DNA from: UKL13-2 sp947085425
GTDB taxonomy: Bacteria; Pseudomonadota; Gammaproteobacteria; Burkholderiales; Usitatibacteraceae
Assembly (NCBI GenBank): GCA_947085425.1
Contig: CAMTWK010000011.1
Coordinates: 44,429 to 108,428 of the forward strand
Direction: 5' to 3'
Length of the DNA: 64,000 nt
The notes below the pieces were generated by a model, which saw only the letters and a list, made by a program, of their open reading frames with translations, made no database searches and was not told the origin of the DNA. Below are positions 10,438 to 19,092 of this stretch, piece after piece. Position 1 is the stretch's first letter. Each line of letters opens with the position of its first letter. A program made the translations under genes and the position numbers.

Positions 10438-11445
10438 ATGTATTTGCGCGACTTAAAATTCGTACTGGGTGGAGAGGTGATCGGGGAGGCGGCGGTTTCT
10501 ATTACCTCGGTCGGCACTCTTGAGCGCGCTACCGGCGCGCAAATATCCTTTCTCGCCAATCCAAAATACCGGCGCGCACTCGATCAGACGCAGGCTGGCG
10601 CGGTTATTCTCTCGCCCAAAGACCGCGATGCCACCGACAAGCCGCGCATTATTGTAGATAATCCCTACGCCTACTTTGCGCGGGTGGCACAGTTGTTTGC
10701 GCCGCGGCCCAGCCATCCCCCCGGGATACACACCAGTGCGGTGGTTGCCGATTCGGCTACGGTGGCAGCAACCGCATCCATCGGCGAGTTTGTTTCGATT
10801 GGTGCCAATGCCACAATTGGTGATGGCGTGCGCATCGGTGCCGGGTCGGTTATCGGTGACAACGTTGTGCTTGGTTTCGGCAGCGAATTGCTGGCAAGAG
10901 TGGTGGTGTATGCGAATTCACAAATTGGTGCACGCGCATTGATTCATGCCGGTGTGGTGATTGGTGCGGATGGTTTTGGCTTCGCGAGTGACGCCGATGG
11001 CTGGGTGAAAATTCCTCAGACCGGCAGGGTCATTATTGGCGACGACTGTGAAATCGGCGCCAATACCACGATTGATCGAGGTGCCATAGACGACACCGTG
11101 ATCGGCCACGGGGTCAAACTCGATAATCAAATTCAAGTGGGTCATAACTGTGAAATTGGTGATCACAGCATTGTCGCCGGATGCACCGGCATCGCCGGCT
11201 CAACAAAAATTGGCAAGAGGGTGATGATTGGTGGCGCGGTGTCGATCACCGGGCACCTGGAGATTTGTGATGATGCAATTCTGTCGGCGAATGCGTTTGT
11301 CACCAAATCGATTACCGAACCCGGGATGTATAGCGCCGGATTCCCGCTGATGCCGCATCGCGAATGGCTGAAAAATGCCGCGCAGCTTCGGCATCTGGAT
11401 GAGATGGCAGAAAAAATCAGGAAGTTGGGGAAAAAAAATGAGTGA
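10438..11445 (+). CDS. lpxD: UDP-3-O-(3-hydroxyacyl)glucosamine N-acyltransferase
   Basis: LpxD, 335 residues, the third enzyme of lipid A synthesis, adding an N-linked hydroxyacyl chain from acyl-ACP to UDP-3-O-acylglucosamine. Seen: an N-terminal uridine-binding domain (1-95), then many left-handed beta-helix hexapeptides from about residue 100, and the catalytic His in LDNQIQVGHNCEIGD (His236). A C-terminal helix rich in Lys follows. The ATG at 10438 gives the family N-terminus. The stop overlaps the fabZ start by 8 bases. Confidence 0.96.
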   Translation: MYLRDLKFVLGGEVIGEAAVSITSVGTLERATGAQISFLANPKYRRALDQTQAGAVILSPKDRDATDKPRIIVDNPYAYFARVAQLFAPRPSHPPGIHTSAVVADSATVAATASIGEFVSIGANATIGDGVRIGAGSVIGDNVVLGFGSELLARVVVYANSQIGARALIHAGVVIGADGFGFASDADGWVKIPQTGRVIIGDDCEIGANTTIDRGAIDDTVIGHGVKLDNQIQVGHNCEIGDHSIVAGCTGIAGSTKIGKRVMIGGAVSITGHLEICDDAILSANAFVTKSITEPGMYSAGFPLMPHREWLKNAAQLRHLDEMAEKIRKLGKKNE

Positions 11446-11896
11446 ATCAACCGTGATGGACATTGAGGAAATCAAACACTACCTGCCGCACCGGTATCCG
11501 TTTTTGTTTGTGGATCGGGTTCTTGAAATTGACCTGGCCAACAAAAAAATTCGTGCGCTAAAACAAGTGAGTGTGAACGAACCGCATTTTCCGGGCCACT
11601 TTCCCTACTATCACGTGATGCCCGGCGTGTTGATAATCGAGGCGCTCGCGCAGGCATCGGCCATACTGTCGTTCAAATTGATGGGCACCAAACCGGACGA
11701 CAAAACGGTTTATTATTTTGCCGGTATTGATGGCGCACGATTCAAGCGGCCGATTACGCCGGGTGATACGCTGATACTCGAGTCCACCGTCATCAACGAA
11801 AAACGTGGCGTGGTGAAATTCGCCGTTCGCGCCATGGTCGGTGATTTGCTCGCCTGTGAAGCCGAGCTGCTGTGTACGATGCGCAAGGTGCCCTGA
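11438..11896 (+). CDS. fabZ: 3-hydroxyacyl-ACP dehydratase FabZ
   Basis: Hot-dog-fold dehydratase, 152 residues, which dehydrates 3-hydroxyacyl-ACP in fatty-acid elongation and so competes with LpxA/LpxD for the same hydroxyacyl-ACP pool. Seen: LPHRYPFLFVDRV at 16-28, catalytic His54 in PHFPGHFP and Glu68 in GVLIIEALAQ. The frame extends upstream to 11375 in lpxD, but ATG 11438 matches the family; a second ATG at 11456 is possible. The stop TGA shares one base with the lpxA ATG. Confidence 0.96.
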   Translation: MSESTVMDIEEIKHYLPHRYPFLFVDRVLEIDLANKKIRALKQVSVNEPHFPGHFPYYHVMPGVLIIEALAQASAILSFKLMGTKPDDKTVYYFAGIDGARFKRPITPGDTLILESTVINEKRGVVKFAVRAMVGDLLACEAELLCTMRKVP

Positions 11897-12666
11897 TGGC
11901 GGGTATTCACGCTACAGCGATTATTGATCCGCGTGCCCGGCTGGGTGCCAATGTCAGTGTTGGTGCCTACACTGTGATTGACGGCGACGTGGAGATTGGT
12001 GATGGCACATCCATCGGCCATCACGCCGTCATCACCGGGCATACAACGCTTGGCCGTGATAACCGCTTGTTTCATTTTGTTTCGATCGGCGAGGCCAATC
12101 AGGATAAAAAGTACCAGGGTGAACCAACCCGGCTGGTGATTGGTGACCGTAATACCATTCGTGAATATTGTTCGTTGAATCGCGGCACGGCGCAGGACAG
12201 GGGTGTCACCACTATCGGCAACGACAACTGGTTGATGGCTTATGTTCACGTTGCCCATGACTGTATTGTTGGTTCCAACACAACCATTGCCAACTGCACA
12301 CAACTGGCCGGTCATGTCGAAGTCGGTGATTGGGCGACGCTGGGGGGATTTACCGGCGTGCACCAATTTGTAAAGATCGGCGCGCACGTCATGTGCGGTG
12401 TATCGAGTGTGGTATTGATGGATATTCCTCCCTATGTCACCTGCGGCGGCAATCCGTTGGCTGCGGTGGGTGTCAATTCCGAGGGGTTAAAACGGCGTGG
12501 TTATACCGCCGAGCAAATCACCAACATCAAACGTGCCTATAAAACGCTTTACCGAAATGGCCTCGGTTTTGCCGACGCAAAGGCGGCGCTGGCGAACGAC
12601 GCTGCACCGGAGGTGCAAGTGCTGGCGAATTTCTTGCAGACCTCCACCCGCGGTATTGTGCGTTAA
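11896..12666 (+). CDS. lpxA: UDP-N-acetylglucosamine O-acyltransferase
   Basis: LpxA, 256 residues, catalyses the first step of lipid A synthesis: transfer of a hydroxyacyl chain from ACP to the 3-OH of UDP-GlcNAc. Seen: left-handed beta-helix hexapeptide repeats through about residue 185, the catalytic His121 in YVHVAHDC, and the C-terminal helical domain from about 190 (RRGYTAEQITNIKRAYK). The ATG at 11896 overlaps the fabZ stop (TGATG), which implies coupled translation. It is 4 bases before lpxB. Confidence 0.96.
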   Translation: MAGIHATAIIDPRARLGANVSVGAYTVIDGDVEIGDGTSIGHHAVITGHTTLGRDNRLFHFVSIGEANQDKKYQGEPTRLVIGDRNTIREYCSLNRGTAQDRGVTTIGNDNWLMAYVHVAHDCIVGSNTTIANCTQLAGHVEVGDWATLGGFTGVHQFVKIGAHVMCGVSSVVLMDIPPYVTCGGNPLAAVGVNSEGLKRRGYTAEQITNIKRAYKTLYRNGLGFADAKAALANDAAPEVQVLANFLQTSTRGIVR

Positions 12667-12670
12667 CTAT

Positions 12671-13870
12671 ATGAAGATTGGTATTGTTGCCGGAGAACCA
12701 TCAGGAGACGCAATTGGCGCGTCGTTGATTCGCGCCTTGCGGGCGGAGTATCCGCAGCTCGAATTTGTCGGCATTGCCGGGCCAAAAATGCAGTCTGCAG
12801 GCGCCAGGTCGTGGTTCGGTATGGAAACACTGGCGGTGCGTGGTTATGTCGAGGTGCTCAAGCGTTTCCGAAAAATCCATGCCATGCGCCGTGCGTTAAA
12901 GGCGCGATTGTTGGCGGAAAAAATCAATCTGTTTATCGGTATTGATGCGCCGGATTTTAATCTGGGCCTCGAGCGCGATTTAAAACGGGCCGGAGTCACC
13001 ACGGTGCATTATGTGAGTCCGTCGATCTGGGCGTGGCGGGGCGAACGCATTCATAAAATCAAGGCGGCGGTTGATCATATGCTGACCATTTTTCCATTTG
13101 AGCAGCAGATTTATGACCGAGCCGGAATTGCCTCGTCCTATGTTGGGCACCCGTTTGCCGATGAGTTTCCCAAGGCGTCGCAGCAGGCTTCGGCACGCAC
13201 ACAATTACGATTAAAACCGTCCCAATTGGTCGTATCACTGTTGCCAGGCAGCCGGCAAACGGAACTGGATTACCATGCCGGCTTGTTTCTTGAGGCTGCC
13301 AAGTGTTTGCATAAACAATTTCCGGAGGCCATTTTTCTGGTGCCTCTTGCCACACGCGAAACACGCGAACAGTTTGATGCAATGAAATGGAAAATGGGCG
13401 CGCAGGATCTGCCGCTGCAAATTCTATTTGGGCATGCAAACTTTGCCCTGGCGGCGGCGGATGTGGCGCTGGTGGCGAGTGGTACGGCCACCTTGGAGGC
13501 GGCGATGCTGCGATGCCCGCACGTGATTGCCTACAAAATGTCGCCGACAACTTTTCGCATGATGAAAGGCAAGGCATACCTTCCCTATGTGGGGCTGCCG
13601 AATATTTTGGCCAACGAATGGCTGGTGCCTGAATTACTTCAGGATGAGGCGACACCGGAAAATTTGGCGCAGGCGATGGGCAATTGGATCAAACATCCTG
13701 ACGCGGCTGATCGATTGCGTGCGCGTTTTGCCACGATTCATGCCGATTTGGCCGTGAATAATAGTCAACGTGTTGTTGACGCACTGCGACCCTTGCTGGC
13801 CCGGTATGGCTCCGGTGGTGCGCCCGCTGCGGTCGGCGCAGAAAAAAATGCTGAAGCGGCTGTCGCCTGA
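12671..13870 (+). CDS. lpxB: Lipid A disaccharide synthase
   Basis: GT19 glycosyltransferase, 399 residues, joining UDP-2,3-diacylglucosamine and lipid X into the lipid A disaccharide at the inner membrane. Seen: MKIGIVAGEPSGDAIGA at the start, NLFIGIDAPDFN, VHYVSPSIWAWR near 115, LLPGSRQTEL, and the nucleotide-binding ASGTATLEA region. The long in-frame extension to 12497 overlaps lpxA and is not family-like, so ATG 12671 is chosen. The last 23 bases overlap rnhB. Confidence 0.96.
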   Translation: MKIGIVAGEPSGDAIGASLIRALRAEYPQLEFVGIAGPKMQSAGARSWFGMETLAVRGYVEVLKRFRKIHAMRRALKARLLAEKINLFIGIDAPDFNLGLERDLKRAGVTTVHYVSPSIWAWRGERIHKIKAAVDHMLTIFPFEQQIYDRAGIASSYVGHPFADEFPKASQQASARTQLRLKPSQLVVSLLPGSRQTELDYHAGLFLEAAKCLHKQFPEAIFLVPLATRETREQFDAMKWKMGAQDLPLQILFGHANFALAAADVALVASGTATLEAAMLRCPHVIAYKMSPTTFRMMKGKAYLPYVGLPNILANEWLVPELLQDEATPENLAQAMGNWIKHPDAADRLRARFATIHADLAVNNSQRVVDALRPLLARYGSGGAPAAVGAEKNAEAAVA

Positions 13871-14471
13871 TCATCTCAGATGCGGCGTTGATGAGGCGGG
13901 TCGCGGCCCGCTTGCCGGTGCGGTGTATGCCGCTGCCGTCATTCTCGATCCGCGGCGACCGATAGTCGGCTTGGCGGACTCCAAAAAGCTAAGCGAAAAA
14001 AAACGACACCATTTGGAGCAGATGATTACCGACAATGCTGTTGCCTATGCGGTCGCGTTTGCCAGTGTCGAAGAAATTGATCGCTTGAATATTTTGCAGG
14101 CAAGTTTGCTGGCGATGAAACGTGCGGTGGAGGGGTTGGCGATGACACCGGCAGAGGCGTTGATCGATGGATTACATATTCCCATTCTGATGATCCCGGC
14201 TCGCGCGATTATTGGCGGTGATGCGATTGAGGCAGCCATTTCAGCGGCTTCGATTTTGGCGAAGAATGCGCGTGATCGTGAAATGGTCACGATGAATGAG
14301 CGCTATCCCTTATACCAATTTGCCCGGCACAAGGGGTATGGCACACGTGTGCATATGCTTGCGCTCGGGGAGTATGGACCTTGTCCGATTCATCGTCGGA
14401 GTTTTGCGCCGGTGCGATTGGCAGAGCAAAAAATGCAGGGTAAAAATTGTGAAACATATATTGAAAATTGA
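13848..14471 (+). CDS. rnhB: Ribonuclease HII
   Basis: RNase HII, 207 residues, cuts RNA in RNA-DNA hybrids and single ribonucleotides embedded in DNA. Seen: GVDEAGRGPLAG at 13-24 with catalytic Asp15 and Glu16, Asp107 in LIDG, Asp125 in GGDAIEAA, and SAASILAKNARD. The ATG at 13848 lies inside the end of lpxB, the same arrangement as in many proteobacteria. The C-terminus is about ten residues longer than in E. coli. Confidence 0.95.
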   Translation: MLKRLSPDHLRCGVDEAGRGPLAGAVYAAAVILDPRRPIVGLADSKKLSEKKRHHLEQMITDNAVAYAVAFASVEEIDRLNILQASLLAMKRAVEGLAMTPAEALIDGLHIPILMIPARAIIGGDAIEAAISAASILAKNARDREMVTMNERYPLYQFARHKGYGTRVHMLALGEYGPCPIHRRSFAPVRLAEQKMQGKNCETYIEN

Positions 14472-14552
14472 TATTGAATTTCCCCGTTTGGCGCTCGTTT
14501 CCGACCATAAGTGGCCCGAAAATGGCGTATCCTACTGTGTTTTAAAAGTGCG

Positions 14553-15344
14553 ATGAAGACAGTTCATTCCCGCGACAATCCATTTGCCCGCCACCTGATC
14601 GCGCTGGCACATTCTTCGCGCGAACGGAAAAAAAGCGGCCATACGGTATTGGACGGCGCGCATCTGGTTGATGCATTTATTGCCTCCGGTCGTGTGCCCC
14701 TGGCCGTGGCAATTCGTGAATCTGCCGCAGGCAGCGACGATGCGCGGGTGTTGATAAATAAAATTGCCGGCCGCACGGTTGATATCACCATACTTGCTGA
14801 TGTGCTAATTGACGAGGCCTCGGCGCTAGACTCGCCGGCGTCGATTATGGCGATTGTCGACACACCTTCAGCACAACCCATCCCGGTGGATGCGGATGTG
14901 GTCATCGTGCTCGATAACGTTCAAGACCCGGGCAACGTCGGGACGATTTTGCGCAGTGCCGCCGCTTTTGGCGTTCACCACGCTGTGCTGGGCAAGGGCA
15001 CCGCCTTTGCGTGGTCGCCAAAGGTTTTGCGTGCGGGACAAGGCGCGCATTTTGCTATCAATATTGTCGAGGGGGTGGATGTCGTCAAATTTCTGGGGGT
15101 GTTCGGCGGGGATTCTTTTGCACTGGTGCCGTCGCAACTCGGCGCAACATCTATCATGAATGCAAATTTTTCCGGTCCGGTTGCGATGCTGATTGGCAGT
15201 GAAGGTTCGGGATTGGCGCCAAATGTGATTGCTGCGGCCAGCCATCGTGTCACGATTCCCATGCCGGGTGAAACGGAATCATTAAATGCCGCGGTATGCG
15301 CGGCAATCGCCATGTATGAAATGCGGCGGCAGCGGCATGCCTGA
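14553..15344 (+). CDS. TrmH/SpoU-family RNA 2'-O-methyltransferase
   Basis: SPOUT RNA methyltransferase, 263 residues, which would methylate a ribose 2'-OH in rRNA or tRNA using SAM. Seen: motif 1 DNVQDPGNVGTILRSA at 121-136, motif 2 LIGSEGSGL at 213-221, and motif 3 IPMPGETESLNAAVCAAIAMYE at 235-256, which form the trefoil-knot SAM pocket. The N-terminal SpoU substrate-binding domain (about 1-105) fits a position after rnhB common in betaproteobacteria. The exact target nucleotide cannot be assigned; the frame is open 14 codons upstream but ATG 14553 looks best. Confidence 0.88.
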   Translation: MKTVHSRDNPFARHLIALAHSSRERKKSGHTVLDGAHLVDAFIASGRVPLAVAIRESAAGSDDARVLINKIAGRTVDITILADVLIDEASALDSPASIMAIVDTPSAQPIPVDADVVIVLDNVQDPGNVGTILRSAAAFGVHHAVLGKGTAFAWSPKVLRAGQGAHFAINIVEGVDVVKFLGVFGGDSFALVPSQLGATSIMNANFSGPVAMLIGSEGSGLAPNVIAAASHRVTIPMPGETESLNAAVCAAIAMYEMRRQRHA

Positions 15345-15412
15345 AATGAAAAACTATCCGACAGTTGGTGCGGTATTCACGTTGCCACTGTCACGCCGTT
15401 CACACTAATAAT

Positions 15413-15685
15413 ATGATGGAATTTTCCAAGTTGGAGTGGATCACAATTATCGGCACGTTGGCCGCCAGTCTGACCACGATCTCGTTTGTGCCGCAGGTCG
15501 TAAAAATTTGGAAGTCCAAATGCGCGCGTGATATTTCGCTGCCGATGTACGTCAGCTTTACCGCCGGCGTTGCCTTGTGGTTGGCCTATGGTGTGATGAT
15601 CGCATCGATTCCGATTATTGTTGCCAACATTGTTACGCTCGTTTTGGCAACGGCCGTCATCATTATGAAACTACGCTGGGGATAG
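15413..15685 (+). CDS. SemiSWEET-type small transporter (PQ-loop)
   Basis: A 90-residue membrane protein with three predicted membrane helices (about 10-30, 42-60, 65-85) and the PQ-loop motif SFVPQVVKIWKSK with Pro27-Gln28. SemiSWEETs work as dimers that passively move sugars across the inner membrane. The start could be either of two adjacent ATGs (15413 or 15416). It stands alone 68 bases after the methyltransferase. The substrate is not evident. Confidence 0.82.
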   Translation: MMEFSKLEWITIIGTLAASLTTISFVPQVVKIWKSKCARDISLPMYVSFTAGVALWLAYGVMIASIPIIVANIVTLVLATAVIIMKLRWG

Positions 15686-16091
15686 ACACGTTTCAACCTG
15701 CTGATCGTATCCAATACATTTTTTGAAAAGTATGTTGATTTCAACCTGGGGAAGGTCTGATTAAGTCAGAGTGTTGATGGATAAATTGGTTTTATCAAAT
15801 CGGGATTTGGTTTTTGATCGGAAACGAACATATTTCTCGGCAAATGCGGACGGATTTACCGCGCCTTTGCGGTGTTTCCCGCATTTCATGCCACCGCAAA
15901 CGCACCTCTGCCGTCCTGTCTGATCAAGTGGTGCCGTGCGCGATGCAGATTCACCAATCCGCATGCGGCAAAGAAGCGGTGCGCATTTTTCTGCAACCCG
16001 CGATAGCAAACCTTTCTGAAATCAAATATCCGCTTGATTGAGCGGGGCACGCTTTTTAGGACGTAGCTACGTTAAGCTACGTTCGCCAAAA
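15686..16091. other. Intergenic region, no gene seen
   Basis: About 400 bases between the SemiSWEET and the tRNA-Lys terminator. Short open frames on both strands have no recognisable family and no ribosome-binding site. Near its right end is a 10-base tandem repeat, AGCTACGTTA then AGCTACGTTC at 16066-16085, preceded by the palindrome CGTAGCTACG at 16062-16071. Its function is unknown. Confidence 0.5.
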
Positions 16092-16124
16092 GAAAAACGG
16101 CCCCTGATTTCTCAGGAGCCGTTT
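16092..16124 (-). terminator. Intrinsic terminator of tRNA-Lys
   Basis: Read on the minus strand, AAACGGCTCCTGA pairs with TCAGGGGCCGTTT around the loop GAAA, followed by a T-rich run. It begins 7 bases after the tRNA CCA end, so the tRNA is probably a single-gene transcript. Confidence 0.82.
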
Positions 16125-16130
16125 GAATTT

Positions 16131-16206
16131 TGGTAGGGCGTGGCAGATTCGAACTGCCGACCAACGGATTAAAAGTCCGCTGCTCTACCGGCTGAGCTAA
16201 CGCCCC
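16131..16206 (-). tRNA. tRNA-Lys (anticodon UUU)
   Basis: 76 bases, transcribed leftward. The minus strand gives GGGGCGT (acceptor), TAGCTCAGCCGGTAGAGC (D arm), the anticodon loop CTTTTAA with anticodon TTT, the TTCGAAT T-loop, and a matching ACGCCC-type acceptor end with an encoded CCA. The cloverleaf is complete. A promoter lies 47 bases upstream and a terminator directly downstream. Confidence 0.97.
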
Positions 16207-16252
16207 ATCATTTCTACGGCAGTATTTGTTTTATTACCGTGGAAAGCCTGCG

Positions 16253-16281
16253 ATTATAGCGGCAAAAAAACCCTCGGTCAA
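16253..16281 (-). promoter_or_regulatory. Sigma-70 promoter of tRNA-Lys
   Basis: On the minus strand TTGACC and TATAAT are separated by exactly 17 bases. Start of transcription is predicted near 16246, giving a roughly 40-base leader before the mature tRNA. Nothing else lies between it and the tRNA. Confidence 0.82.
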
Positions 16282-16288
16282 ACTTCAC

Positions 16289-17656
16289 TCACTTTTCAAA
16301 CACAGATGACAACATCTGGAATGTGGCACGTAACGATTGCGCCTCGCCGCCTTCGGGTCGACCAGGACGGGATTTCAGATTCCACGAGAAACAATCAATG
16401 TGGATCCACGCTTGGCCTTCGGGAATAAATCGCTCGAGGAACAGCGCGGCCGTAACCGAGCCGGCTTGCGGGCCGCTGGTGTTAACAATGTCGCCGATGT
16501 TGCTTTTAATCATCTCGTGGTACGGTTGCCAGAGTGGCATTCTCCATAGCGGATCCTGGCTTTTGGTTGCAGCAGCATTCAATCGCTCGAACCATGCGTC
16601 GGAATTGCTAAAAGTTGCCGGTAATTCGGGTCCGAGCGCCACACGTGCGGCTCCTGTCAAGGTCGCAAAATCAATGATCAGATCCGGCTTGCGCTCGGCG
16701 GCATAGGCCAACGCATCCGACAAGACAACCCTGCCTTCGGCATCGGTGTTGCCAATTTCGATTTTTAGCCCCGCGCGGGTGGAGACGATTTCACCAGGGC
16801 GATACGCATTGCCAGAAATCGCATTTTCTACGGCGGGAACCAACATATGCAACGACACCGGCAGTTTGGCTTGCATGATGAGTCGCGCCAGCGCCAGCGC
16901 ATGGGCGCTTCCACCCATGTCTTTTTTCATTTGCCGCATTCCGTCGCCGCCCTTAATGTTGAGGCCGCCGGTATCAAAACACACCCCTTTACCAACCACC
17001 GCAATTTTGGGGTGGGACGGATCGCCCCATAAAATTTCCAGCAGCCGCGGCGGGCGATGACTTGCGCGTCCAACCGCATGAATCGCTGGAAAATTTTCAT
17101 GGATCAGGGCATCACCCACAATTTCCCGGAAAACACCACCAAATTCGGTGGCAAGATTTTTTGCCACATTGGAAAGGTGTTCTGGTCCCATGTCCTCGGT
17201 CGGCGTATTCACCAAATCGCGGGTCAATGCGATGGCATCAAACATTTGTTGTGCTTTGGTGGTCTCGGCACACGCCTTTACCATCAACACCGCCGATTTT
17301 TTCGGCTCTTTTTTGTAGCGTGAAAATTGATAGCCACCCAGCAACCACGAAACCGCCGCAACATAAGAGGACAATGTTGATGATTCGGCAAGCCTATAGG
17401 TGCCGGCAGGAAGGTTAAACGGCAAATGCGCAAGGGAAAAAATATCAGCATCGCTGCTGATCCCTACATATACCTTGTCTATCTTGCCGTCGTCACGCGG
17501 CATCACCACAAATGTGTGCGGTTTACCGCTAAAGTCTGCGGCCGCCAGCCAATTACGGCTGCGTTCATCCAGACTGTTGAGTTGGCTCGCAAGTCGGCTG
17601 GTTGTGACCGTTTCTATTATTGTGGCAGCAGTTGCCGCATTGGTGGTGATTCCCAT
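16289..17656 (-). CDS. M17-family leucyl aminopeptidase
   Basis: Two-zinc (or Mn) cytosolic aminopeptidase of family M17, 455 residues, releasing N-terminal residues from peptides. Seen: metal and catalytic residues Lys223 (VGKG), Asp228 (CFDTGG), Asp246 (KKDMGG), and Asp305/Glu307 in the family signature NTDAEGR at 303-309. The N-terminal domain (1-150) is divergent, closer to the PepB-like branch than to PepA. It starts 18 bases after the nupC stop on the same strand and is probably co-transcribed with it. Confidence 0.9.
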   Translation of the reverse strand: MGITTNAATAATIIETVTTSRLASQLNSLDERSRNWLAAADFSGKPHTFVVMPRDDGKIDKVYVGISSDADIFSLAHLPFNLPAGTYRLAESSTLSSYVAAVSWLLGGYQFSRYKKEPKKSAVLMVKACAETTKAQQMFDAIALTRDLVNTPTEDMGPEHLSNVAKNLATEFGGVFREIVGDALIHENFPAIHAVGRASHRPPRLLEILWGDPSHPKIAVVGKGVCFDTGGLNIKGGDGMRQMKKDMGGSAHALALARLIMQAKLPVSLHMLVPAVENAISGNAYRPGEIVSTRAGLKIEIGNTDAEGRVVLSDALAYAAERKPDLIIDFATLTGAARVALGPELPATFSNSDAWFERLNAAATKSQDPLWRMPLWQPYHEMIKSNIGDIVNTSGPQAGSVTAALFLERFIPEGQAWIHIDCFSWNLKSRPGRPEGGEAQSLRATFQMLSSVFEK

Positions 17657-17674
17657 AACGGGCCCCGGGGAAAA

Positions 17675-18925
17675 TTAATAAAATATGCCGACCAGGGCAC
17701 CGCAAGAAAGGGTGGCCAGCGTGCCGGAAATGAGGCACTTATAACCCAGATCAATAATTTCACTGCGCCGTTCCGGGCACATGGTTCCCATACCACCGAT
17801 GATGATGCCCAGTGATGCAAAATTGGCAAAGCCACATAAGGAATAAATCATCATGACGCGGCTGCGCTCACTCAGCATCTCGGGGGCAAGTTTGGCCATA
17901 TCGATATAGGCGATAAATTCGTTCAGTACGGTTTTGGTTCCCATCAATGCGCCGGCTGTGTGTGCCTCCGCCCAAGGAATGCCCGTCAACCAAACGACGG
18001 GTGACATGGCCCAGCCAAAAACTCCCTGCAGGGTGATCGCCTTGCCGCCGATATGCGGCAAAAATCCAAACAGCGTGTTCAGCAACGCGATCAATGCCGT
18101 CAAAACCAACAACATGGCGACAATATTGATATAAATGGACACACCTTCAACCGCGCCCTGGGTGACCGCATCCATGGTGCTGGCCACCGGTTGTCCACTG
18201 CTAATCATGCCTTCTGTGACCGGGCCTTCGTGCGGCACCATGAGTGCCGAAAACGCAATTGCCGCCGGCGCACTGATAAAGGAGACAATCAAAATATGGC
18301 CGATTGCATCGGGCACAATGGGCCGCAAAATGATGCCGTATAACACCATGACGGTGCCGGCAATACCGGCCATCCCGCAAGTCATGGTGATAAAAAGTTC
18401 ACCGCGCGAAAGTTTGGCAATATAGGGTTTGATGACCAGTGGTGCCTCGACAGTGCCAAGAAAAATGTTGGCCGCTGTGGAAACGCCCACCGCACCACCC
18501 ACGCCAAGAGTTTTTTTCAAAATCCAGGAAAAAGCATTTACCACCATGGGCAAGATTTTCCAAAAAAACAATACCGACGACAATGCAGAAACCACAATCA
18601 CCAGTGGCAGAGCCTGGGTTGCGAATATAAACGGTGCACGCTCGCCCTCTTTTAACGCGTACGGAGCGTCACCACCACCCAGAAAGCCAAACACAAACAT
18701 GGTTCCCTGACGGGTGGCATCGGCAATGCCATTTAATGCGGTGTTCAGAAATAGCGCGACTTCTTTGAAGTGGGGGAACTTAAACAACAGTACAAACATG
18801 ACGATCTGAAGAATGATCGCGCCGATAACTGTTCGCCATGGGATTACCCGCCGCTTTTCGGAAATGGTCCAAGCGAATGCATACAAAACAAAAAAGCCCA
18901 GCAGGCTTTGCAAGACTAGCATCAT
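17675..18925 (-). CDS. NupC-type concentrative nucleoside transporter
   Basis: CNT-family inner-membrane symporter, 416 residues, importing nucleosides with H+ or Na+. Seen: 8 or more hydrophobic segments, GQxE-like helical hairpin region (FLGTVEAPLVIKPY), and the C-terminal half with TKTVLNEFIAYIDM and SLCGFANFASLGIIIGG, which align with the nucleoside-binding segments of NupC. The frame runs 39 codons further upstream, but the ATG at 18925 has AAAGG about 9 bases away and matches the NupC N-terminus. It diverges from a 5'-nucleotidase gene, which suggests uptake of nucleosides made by that enzyme. Confidence 0.9.
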   Translation of the reverse strand: MMLVLQSLLGFFVLYAFAWTISEKRRVIPWRTVIGAIILQIVMFVLLFKFPHFKEVALFLNTALNGIADATRQGTMFVFGFLGGGDAPYALKEGERAPFIFATQALPLVIVVSALSSVLFFWKILPMVVNAFSWILKKTLGVGGAVGVSTAANIFLGTVEAPLVIKPYIAKLSRGELFITMTCGMAGIAGTVMVLYGIILRPIVPDAIGHILIVSFISAPAAIAFSALMVPHEGPVTEGMISSGQPVASTMDAVTQGAVEGVSIYINIVAMLLVLTALIALLNTLFGFLPHIGGKAITLQGVFGWAMSPVVWLTGIPWAEAHTAGALMGTKTVLNEFIAYIDMAKLAPEMLSERSRVMMIYSLCGFANFASLGIIIGGMGTMCPERRSEIIDLGYKCLISGTLATLSCGALVGIFY

Positions 18926-19026
18926 GGTGGCGTACCTTTGGTAAGGAAGACGAGTTGAACTCAGCAGAAATTCGGTTGGATCTAGAAGACAACCAAATAA
19001 ATACAAGCGAAATAATACTCGGTGCA

Positions 19027-19047
19027 CGCCAATATTAACCATTGGCG
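19027..19047. promoter_or_regulatory. Palindrome in the nupC/5'-nucleotidase promoter region
   Basis: CGCCAAT-N7-ATTGGCG, a perfect 7-bp-arm inverted repeat, ends one base before a TAAAAT that could be the -10 element of the nucleotidase gene. It lies 46 bases upstream of that gene's ATG and 101 bases upstream of the nupC ATG. The position is typical of an operator, but the regulator is unknown. Confidence 0.5.
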
Positions 19048-19092
19048 TAAAATCGGCGTCATTTCGTCAAACGTAAATTGAAGGTTGCCTAT

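Noticed and set aside
12497..12670. 58-codon upstream extension of lpxB
   Set aside because: It overlaps lpxA in another frame and is unlike LpxB; ATG 12671 matches the family.
15761..16041. Small open frames on both strands between the SemiSWEET and tRNA-Lys
   Set aside because: No recognisable family, no ribosome-binding site and overlapping frames on both strands; most likely chance.
16062..16085. Repeat near tRNA-Lys as a phage or island attachment site
   Set aside because: The repeat does not match the tRNA 3' end and no integrase is nearby.
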